A stretch of 12,319 nucleotides of DNA from assembly GCA_947483025.1 (NCBI GenBank), contig CANKMK010000005.1, forward strand, positions 1 to 12,319, in the 5' to 3' direction. Every line of letters starts with the position of its first letter. Position 1 is the first letter of the stretch. A program made the position numbers and the translations under genes. Shown here piece after piece: positions 7,711-12,319 of the stretch. This DNA comes from Chloroflexota bacterium. Its GTDB lineage: Bacteria > Chloroflexota > Limnocylindria > Limnocylindrales > Limnocylindraceae. The notes beneath the pieces are model-generated. The model was not told where the DNA came from and did no database searches. It saw only the letters and a program-made list of their open reading frames with translations.

Positions 7711-9450
7711 TTAAACCTCAACCACCACAGGCACAACGAGTGGTCGACGACGGGTCTCCTTACCGAGGAATCTGGATACCGATTCGCTCAGTTGCGCCTT
7801 GATGAGTCCGGCCTCAGCTCCGCGATCGCCCTTGTGCTGAATTGCCTTGAGGGCGATGGTGATCGCCTCCTCAACGAGCTTGTTGTCTTCATCGCCATTG
7901 AGGAATCCACGGGTAACGAGTGCAGGTCGACCAACGGGCTTGCCGGTACGTGCATCGATGGTTGCGATCACAACGACGATGCCGTCGTCGGCGAGTGTGC
8001 GTCGATCTCGAAGGACAATCTCGCTGATTTCGCCAACCGACGATCCATCCACAAAGACTGAGCCGTGCTCGACCGGTTTGCCACGTCGCGCACTGCCATC
8101 AGCGGCGAATTCAACTGGTGTCCCGTTATCGATGATGAACACCGCGGATGGTGGAACCCCCATTTGTGTCGCAAGTCGCCCGTGGGCCACCTGCATGCGC
8201 ATCTCGCCGTGCATCGGCACGAAGTACTTTGGCTTTGTCAGCGCGAGCATCATCTTCAGCTCCTCTTGCGACGCATGGCCCGAGACGTGCACCTGTGCAA
8301 TGGAGTGGTAGATCACATTTGCGCCAGATTTGAAGAGATTGTCGATGGTGCGGCCGACCGCTTCCTCGTTGCCTGGGATCGGTGAAGCAGAGACGATGAC
8401 GGTGTCGCCGTTCTGAATCTCAACGTTGCGGTGTTCTCCATTTGCCATCTTGGCGAGTCCGGCCATCGGCTCGCCCTGTGCGCCAGTGGTGGCGATCACC
8501 AGTGGCTCTTTCGTGCGGCGCGCAATCTCCTCTTTGGCAAGGAGTGGGGTTGGGAACTTCAGATAGCCGAGGTCGCGTGCAATTTTGACGTTCTGTTCCA
8601 TGGAGCGACCAACGACGGCAACCTTGCGGTGGAACTCTCCTGCCGCGTCAAGCACCTGTTGAATTCGTGCGATGTTCGAGGCGAATGTTGCAATGATGAC
8701 GCGGCCAGGTGCGCTGCTAATGATCCCCTTGAACGCCTGTCCAACGACCTGTTCGCTCGGCGTATACCCGGGAGCTTCAGCACGCGTGCTATCGGAGACC
8801 AGTGCGAGCACGCCCTGCGCGCCGAACTTTGCAAGCATGGCGAAGTCCGCCGTCTTTCCATCGGCTGGAGTCTGGTCAAACTTGAAGTCTCCCGTATGAA
8901 TCACCGTTCCAACAGGTGAATGAATCGCGTAGCCCATGGCGTCCGGGATGGAGTGGCCGACGCGGAAGGGCTCAATCGTGAACGGCCCCACTTCGAGACG
9001 GCCGCCTGGATCAAGGGGACGCAGTGGGTTTGCCGTGACCTTGAACTCCTTCAGCTTGTTGGCGAGGAGTCCGCGCGCAAGGGTGCTGGCGTACACCGGC
9101 ACGCCAGGCAGCTCAGGCAAGATGTGCGGGAGCGCGCCGACGTGATCCTCGTGTCCGTGGGTGATGAGGACCGCCTTTACGGCACTCCGGCGTGCGCGCA
9201 GGTAGCTAATGTCCGGAATGATGATGTCGACGCCGAGGGTGGTCTCGTCGGGGAAGGCGAGGCCGCAGTCGACGAGGATGATCGTGTCCTGGTACTCGTA
9301 GAGGTAGAGATTCTTTCCGATCTCGCCCATGCCTCCGAGTGGGATGAGGCGAAGTGCTGGTCCGCTGGCGGCCGCCTTGTGCGGGCGTCGGGTCTCTTGG
9401 GGGTGCCTGGCTTCAGCTGGTCGGCGTGCCGGTTGTGGGCGTCGCGTCAT
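7711..9450 (-). CDS. rnj: Ribonuclease J
   Basis: The 579-residue length is usual for RNase J. An Arg/Pro-rich N-terminal tail (1-31) precedes the core LRLIPLGGMGEIGKN (33-47). The metal motif is H98-G-H100-E-D102-H103. Other catalytic-fold residues are H166 (VGHSIPD), D188 (HTGDF), the beta-CASP part with IATFASNIARIQQ (253-265), VHVSGHASQEE (387-397) and PMHGE (412-416). The C-terminal domain runs from about 465. RNase J is an endo- and 5'-3' exoribonuclease in rRNA maturation and mRNA turnover. The ATG overlaps the stop of the glycosylase gene as ATGA, with GGGGAGG (9461-9455) four bases before it. RNase J next to ftsK and downstream of pnp is a common arrangement, and it places two RNA-decay enzymes close together. 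A later start trimming the disordered tail is possible. Confidence 0.96.
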   Translation of the reverse strand: MTRRPQPARRPAEARHPQETRRPHKAAASGPALRLIPLGGMGEIGKNLYLYEYQDTIILVDCGLAFPDETTLGVDIIIPDISYLRARRSAVKAVLITHGHEDHVGALPHILPELPGVPVYASTLARGLLANKLKEFKVTANPLRPLDPGGRLEVGPFTIEPFRVGHSIPDAMGYAIHSPVGTVIHTGDFKFDQTPADGKTADFAMLAKFGAQGVLALVSDSTRAEAPGYTPSEQVVGQAFKGIISSAPGRVIIATFASNIARIQQVLDAAGEFHRKVAVVGRSMEQNVKIARDLGYLKFPTPLLAKEEIARRTKEPLVIATTGAQGEPMAGLAKMANGEHRNVEIQNGDTVIVSASPIPGNEEAVGRTIDNLFKSGANVIYHSIAQVHVSGHASQEELKMMLALTKPKYFVPMHGEMRMQVAHGRLATQMGVPPSAVFIIDNGTPVEFAADGSARRGKPVEHGSVFVDGSSVGEISEIVLRDRRTLADDGIVVVIATIDARTGKPVGRPALVTRGFLNGDEDNKLVEEAITIALKAIQHKGDRGAEAGLIKAQLSESVSRFLGKETRRRPLVVPVVVEV

Positions 9451-10130
9451 TCAGCCTCCCCTTGCCTCTTGGAACGGGGCCGAGTTGGCACCGAATCCAC
9501 CTCGCGTAGGGTAGCCTCCCCCGCCCCATCGCGAGCGTGAGTGTTGAGGCACCCCCGTAAGGCCGCCATATCGCGCTCAAGGGTTGGCCGCAGGCTCCCG
9601 TTATGCAGTGCTGCTGCGGGGTGGTAGAGGGGGAAGAGCACGGCACTTCCGTGCTGACTGCCCTCTGTCTGTGCGTACGGACGTCCGTGCACCTCGGCAA
9701 TCTTGGCGCTTGGCGCAAAGACAGCCAGGGCGTGCCTCCCAAGCGTGGCGATGACTCGTGGCTGGAGCGCCTGGATCTGCCTGGTGAGGAGTGGGGCGCA
9801 CGCTGCAGTCTCAGACTTCTGTGGATTGCGGTTTCCAGGTGGTCGACACTTCACCGTATTCAGGATGAACACCTCCTCACGGCGAAGGCCGATCGAGGCC
9901 AGCAAGTCGTCGAGGAGGCGGCCAGAGGCACCCACAAAGGGGCGGCCAGCCTGATCCTCACGGGCTCCAGGGGCTTCCCCAACAAACACAACCTGCGCCG
10001 TGGGGCTCCCCTCACCAGGGACCGTCTGTGTTCTGGTCGCGGAGAGTTCGCACGCCGTACAGCTGGCGGCATCGCGGGCGACAGAAGCAAGTTCGAGGGC
10101 GATTCGACTAGGAGTCGTGGTTCGCTCCAT
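9447..10130 (-). CDS. Uracil-DNA glycosylase, family 4 ([4Fe-4S] type)
   Basis: This 227-residue protein has the family 4 motifs: GEAPGAREDQAGRPFVGASG (51-70), NTVKCRPPGNRNP (91-103) and the leucine-loop HPAAAL (170-175). Four cysteines fit the [4Fe-4S] ligand pattern: C24-x2-C27 near the N-terminus, and C95 and C111 separated by 15 residues. The enzyme removes uracil from DNA arising from cytosine deamination or misincorporation and starts base-excision repair. Residues after about 195 form a charged, probably disordered tail. The ATG at 10130 lies within the last 23 bases of asd, in another frame. There is no Shine-Dalgarno sequence and no good later start before C24, so re-initiation after asd is likely. 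The gene ends in a 4-base ATGA overlap with rnj. Confidence 0.93.
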   Translation of the reverse strand: MERTTTPSRIALELASVARDAASCTACELSATRTQTVPGEGSPTAQVVFVGEAPGAREDQAGRPFVGASGRLLDDLLASIGLRREEVFILNTVKCRPPGNRNPQKSETAACAPLLTRQIQALQPRVIATLGRHALAVFAPSAKIAEVHGRPYAQTEGSQHGSAVLFPLYHPAAALHNGSLRPTLERDMAALRGCLNTHARDGAGEATLREVDSVPTRPRSKRQGEAE

Positions 10131-11157
10131 GGACCAGATTCATGCTGACCAGTAGCTCGGCAATCTCAACGGCGTTTGTTGCAGCGCCCTTCCGGACGTT
10201 GTCGCTGACGACCCAGAAGGCAAGACCGTGCTCAACGCTGGCGTCGGTGCGAACTCGGCCGACAAAGATTTCGTCGCTGCCAGCCGCATCTGCCGCCAGT
10301 GGGTAGGAGTGGTTCGCAGGGTCATCAACAACCGTTACCCCCGGCATCGCGGCAAAGGCCGCACGAGCCTGGTCGGGGCTCAGCCCGCGGGAGAGCTCGA
10401 CGTGCACCGCCTCAGAGTGGCTCCGCTCAACCGGAACACGTACCGCCGTTGCAGAGATGCGGAGATTCGGCAGGTCGAGAATCTTCCGACTCTCGTTGAC
10501 GACCTTCGTCTCCTCTTTCGTAGAGCCATCGGGGAGGAATACATCAATAGCCGGGATCGGGCTCGATACGACAGCGTGCGGGTAGATGGTTGAGGTAGCG
10601 CTCCCGCCACCTACCACTGTTGCGCGCTGCTGAATCAGATCGGCTACGGATTTCCCGCCCGCACCTGACACTGCCTGGTAGGTTGCAACAACGACACGCT
10701 CCAATCCGGCTGCGTCGGAGAGTGCCTTAAGCAGTGGCGCAAGTTGCATCGTTGAGCAGTTCGGGTTTGCAATGATTCCGTTGTGTGCTTCGAGTGCCCC
10801 AGGATTAACCTGGGAGACAACTAGTGGAACATTTGCATCCATGCGCCAGGCGCTCGAGTTATCGACAACAACGCAGCCCCGCGACGCGGCTTCAGGTGCA
10901 TACGTCAGGCTTGCTGCTCCCCCTGCACTGAAGATTGCAATGTCTACGCCAGAGAAAGAGTCAGGCTGCACCTGTTGTACCGGAATATCGGCGCCACGAA
11001 AGCGCACGGTTCGCCCCCCGCTCGCTGATGCAAGCGGAACGAGTTGCCGCACGGGGAAGCTACGCTCCTCAAGCACCGAGATCATGGTCTGTCCAACGAG
11101 ACCGGTCGCGCCGAGTACTGCGACGACGTAGCCCTCTGGACGTGAAGCGTTGCTCAT
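10108..11157 (-). CDS. asd: Aspartate-semialdehyde dehydrogenase
   Basis: The 349-residue protein fits Asd throughout: NADP-binding GATGLVG (16-22), FSAGGAASL (76-84), VDNSSAWRMD (98-107), the catalytic cysteine C134 in NPNCST, YQAVSGAGGKS (160-170) and VPVERSHSEAVHVE (241-254) with R245 and H247 at the substrate site. It reduces aspartyl-4-phosphate to aspartate semialdehyde in the cytoplasm, the branch point to lysine, diaminopimelate, threonine and methionine. Diaminopimelate links it to the murC-like gene at the far end of the run. It heads the operon. The ATG has no Shine-Dalgarno sequence but has TATACT seven bases upstream, so the mRNA is probably leaderless. The dapA gene that often follows asd in this neighbourhood is absent; a glycosylase gene sits in its place. 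Confidence 0.96.
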   Translation of the reverse strand: MSNASRPEGYVVAVLGATGLVGQTMISVLEERSFPVRQLVPLASASGGRTVRFRGADIPVQQVQPDSFSGVDIAIFSAGGAASLTYAPEAASRGCVVVDNSSAWRMDANVPLVVSQVNPGALEAHNGIIANPNCSTMQLAPLLKALSDAAGLERVVVATYQAVSGAGGKSVADLIQQRATVVGGGSATSTIYPHAVVSSPIPAIDVFLPDGSTKEETKVVNESRKILDLPNLRISATAVRVPVERSHSEAVHVELSRGLSPDQARAAFAAMPGVTVVDDPANHSYPLAADAAGSDEIFVGRVRTDASVEHGLAFWVVSDNVRKGAATNAVEIAELLVSMNLVHGANHDS

Positions 11158-11164
11158 GCTGCCC

Positions 11165-11170
11165 AGTATA
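11165..11170 (-). promoter_or_regulatory. Probable -10 element (TATACT) of the asd operon, leaderless promoter
   Basis: On the minus strand TATACT matches the consensus at five of six bases. It is followed by GGGCAGC and then the asd ATG, so transcription should start at or beside the start codon. A weak -35 candidate, TTAATC (11192-11187), lies 16 bases upstream inside the intergenic hairpin. No Shine-Dalgarno sequence is present. This promoter probably drives the seven genes from asd to the murC-like gene. Confidence 0.55.
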
Positions 11171-11172
11171 CG

Positions 11173-11207
11173 ACTGAGGACCTGCGGATTAACCGCAAGC
11201 CCTCAGT
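11173..11207 (-). terminator. Strong hairpin between pnp and asd, possible pnp terminator or processing site
   Basis: ACTGAGG (11173-11179) pairs perfectly with CCTCAGT (11201-11207). Inside it TGCGG (11183-11187) pairs with CCGCA (11193-11197) around the loop ATTAA, and a 3x3 internal loop separates the two stems. It lies 26 bases past the pnp stop, where a terminator would be expected, but no T-run follows on the minus strand. It could be a factor-dependent or U-less terminator, an attenuator, or an RNA processing structure. It also overlaps the -35 region of asd. Confidence 0.45.
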
Positions 11208-11212
11208 TGATT

Positions 11213-11227
11213 TCCTAGCGTTTAGGA
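11213..11227 (-). repeat. Small inverted repeat just after pnp
   Basis: TCCTA (11213-11217) and TAGGA (11223-11227) form a 5-bp stem around a 5-base loop, six bases past the pnp stop codon. With the larger hairpin it gives the pnp 3' end two tandem stem-loops, which could protect or process the mRNA end. A stem this short can arise by chance. Confidence 0.3.
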
Positions 11228-11233
11228 GCACGG

Positions 11234-12319
11234 TTACTCCTGAGGCGCGGCCTTGTGACGCTGCATGGCGGCGCGGCGCGACAGGTTGACGCGACCCTGG
11301 CGGTCGACTTCGGTGACCACGACCATGATCTCGTCGCCCACGGCGACCTCATCTTCGACCGTGTTCACACGGTAGTCGGCGAGCTCGCCGATGCGTACGA
11401 GGCCTTCCTTGCCTGGAAGGATCTCGACGAAGCAGCCGAAGCCCATGATGCGGGTGACCTTGCCCATGTAGAGCGCTCCGAGCTCAACCTCTTTGGTGAT
11501 CCCGTTGATCGCGTCAAGGACGCCCTTGGTGCGCTCTGGATCTGCCGAAGCGATCTGCACGGTGCCGTCATCCTGCACATTGATATTGACCTGGAAGTCA
11601 TCCTGCAGCTTGCGAATGACTGCGCCACCCTTACCAATGATGTCGCGGATCTTCTCCGGATTGATCTTGATCGTGGTGATGCGCGGTGCGAAATCAGAAA
11701 GCTCTGGTCGAGCCGTGCTGATGATCGCGTCCATCTTGTCGAGGATCTCGAGGCGCGCAGCGAGCGCATCCTTGAGGCCGGTGCGAATGATCGCCCCGTT
11801 GATCCCCTGCACCTTGATGTCCATCTGCAGGGCGGTGATCCCTGTGCGGGTTCCCGTCACCTTGAAGTCCATGTCGCCGAAGGCATCCTCTTTGCCGAGG
11901 ATGTCCGTGAGGACGATGAACTCGCCGTCTGGCTCCGACATCAGGCCCATTGCGGCACCGGCCACCGACGCCTTGAGCGGCACGCCGGCATCAAGGAGCG
12001 AAAGGCTCGAACCACACGTTGAGGCCATGGAAGTTGACCCATTGGAGGTTACGCACTCCGAAACGACTCGGATGGCGTATGGGAACTCCTCGATTGATGG
12101 GAGCACTGGGATCAGTGCGCGTTCGGCAAGGGCACCGTGCCCAATCTCGCGTCGCCCTGGGCCACGCATCGGCTTGTTCTCGCCGGTGCTGTATGGCGGC
12201 ATGTTGTAGTGATGGATGTAGCGCTTCTCGGTGATCGGGGAGATCGTGTCGAGACGCTGCCCCTGTGCCACTGGGCCAAGGGTTGCCACGCTCAACGCCT
12301 GGGTCTCACCGCGGGTGAA
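11234..12319 (-). CDS. pnp: Polynucleotide phosphorylase, C-terminal part (5' end outside window)
   Basis: The frame is open to the right edge and the first visible residues are FTRGETQAL, a signature inside PNPase, so the gene starts beyond the window and 361 residues are seen. They hold the second RNase PH domain (to about 210) with PPYSTGEN, RREIGHG, SNGSTSMASTCG and FGDMDFKVTGTR, whose aspartates belong to the active site. A KH domain (about 216-275) has INPEKIRDIIGKGGAVI, and an S1 domain (about 279-350) has GKVTRIMGFGCFVEILPGKEG. PNPase degrades RNA 3' to 5' using phosphate as a trimer, often with an RNA helicase or endonuclease. The C-terminus ends soon after S1 (HKAAPQE), without the long acidic tail of some homologues. 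In-frame TTG codons in the visible part are not starts. Confidence 0.97.
   Translation of the reverse strand, partial: FTRGETQALSVATLGPVAQGQRLDTISPITEKRYIHHYNMPPYSTGENKPMRGPGRREIGHGALAERALIPVLPSIEEFPYAIRVVSECVTSNGSTSMASTCGSSLSLLDAGVPLKASVAGAAMGLMSEPDGEFIVLTDILGKEDAFGDMDFKVTGTRTGITALQMDIKVQGINGAIIRTGLKDALAARLEILDKMDAIISTARPELSDFAPRITTIKINPEKIRDIIGKGGAVIRKLQDDFQVNINVQDDGTVQIASADPERTKGVLDAINGITKEVELGALYMGKVTRIMGFGCFVEILPGKEGLVRIGELADYRVNTVEDEVAVGDEIMVVVTEVDRQGRVNLSRRAAMQRHKAAPQE

Noticed and set aside
9355..9450. Later start for rnj that would remove the Arg/Pro-rich N-terminal tail
   Set aside because: The ATG at 9450 has a GGGGAGG Shine-Dalgarno sequence and a 4-base overlap with the upstream stop, and no equally supported start follows before the conserved core.
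11158..11233. Possible lysine riboswitch or T-box upstream of asd
   Set aside because: The spacer is only 76 bases, far shorter than a lysine riboswitch, has no matching conserved core, and the promoter lies next to the ATG, leaving no leader.
12293..12295. TTG codon as a start for pnp
   Set aside because: The frame continues to the window edge with FTRGETQA, a conserved PNPase segment, so the TTG is internal leucine and the gene is simply cut by the window.

Overview
The window comes from a GC-rich bacterial chromosome (roughly 60% G+C by eye) and is almost entirely coding. Nothing in it looks mobile: there are no insertion sequences, CRISPR repeats, tRNAs or rRNAs. The gene order pnp, asd, rnj, ftsK, rodZ-like resembles the conserved pnp/asd/dapA/rnj/ftsK neighbourhood of Gram-positive and Chloroflexota-type genomes. 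The Mur ligase carries EADEY and DHPDIF motifs that I associate with Chloroflexota-like MurC proteins. I therefore suggest a Chloroflexota-like or neighbouring high-GC lineage, at low to moderate confidence.

Left part, plus strand. Positions 1-249 hold the C-terminal end of a GTPase that looks like HflX. After a 147-base gap comes a 536-residue protein (397-2007) that joins an N-terminal metallo-beta-lactamase-like domain to a C-terminal Rieske [2Fe-2S] domain. Its function is unknown, and it is the most unusual gene here.

Right part, minus strand. The partial pnp gene (polynucleotide phosphorylase, entering from the right edge) ends at 11234. A 76-base spacer with two hairpins and a probable leaderless promoter follows. 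It leads into a very compact run of seven genes: asd, a family 4 uracil-DNA glycosylase, rnj (RNase J), ftsK, a rodZ-like gene, yajQ and a murC-like Mur ligase. All junctions are 2-3 base gaps or overlaps of 4 or 23 bases, so this is probably one operon. It ends tail to tail against the Rieske gene, with 28 bases between.

Together the operon covers aspartate-family and wall precursor synthesis (asd, murC), envelope shape (rodZ-like), chromosome segregation (ftsK), DNA repair (udg), RNA decay (rnj, with pnp just upstream) and a YajQ nucleotide-binding protein. The two genes with an intergenic upstream region (asd and the Rieske gene) lack a Shine-Dalgarno sequence. Both have a TANNNT hexamer 6-7 bases before the ATG, which suggests leaderless mRNAs. 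Several inner genes (rodZ-like, yajQ, rnj, ftsK) do have Shine-Dalgarno sequences. No gene-free stretch exceeds 300 bases.
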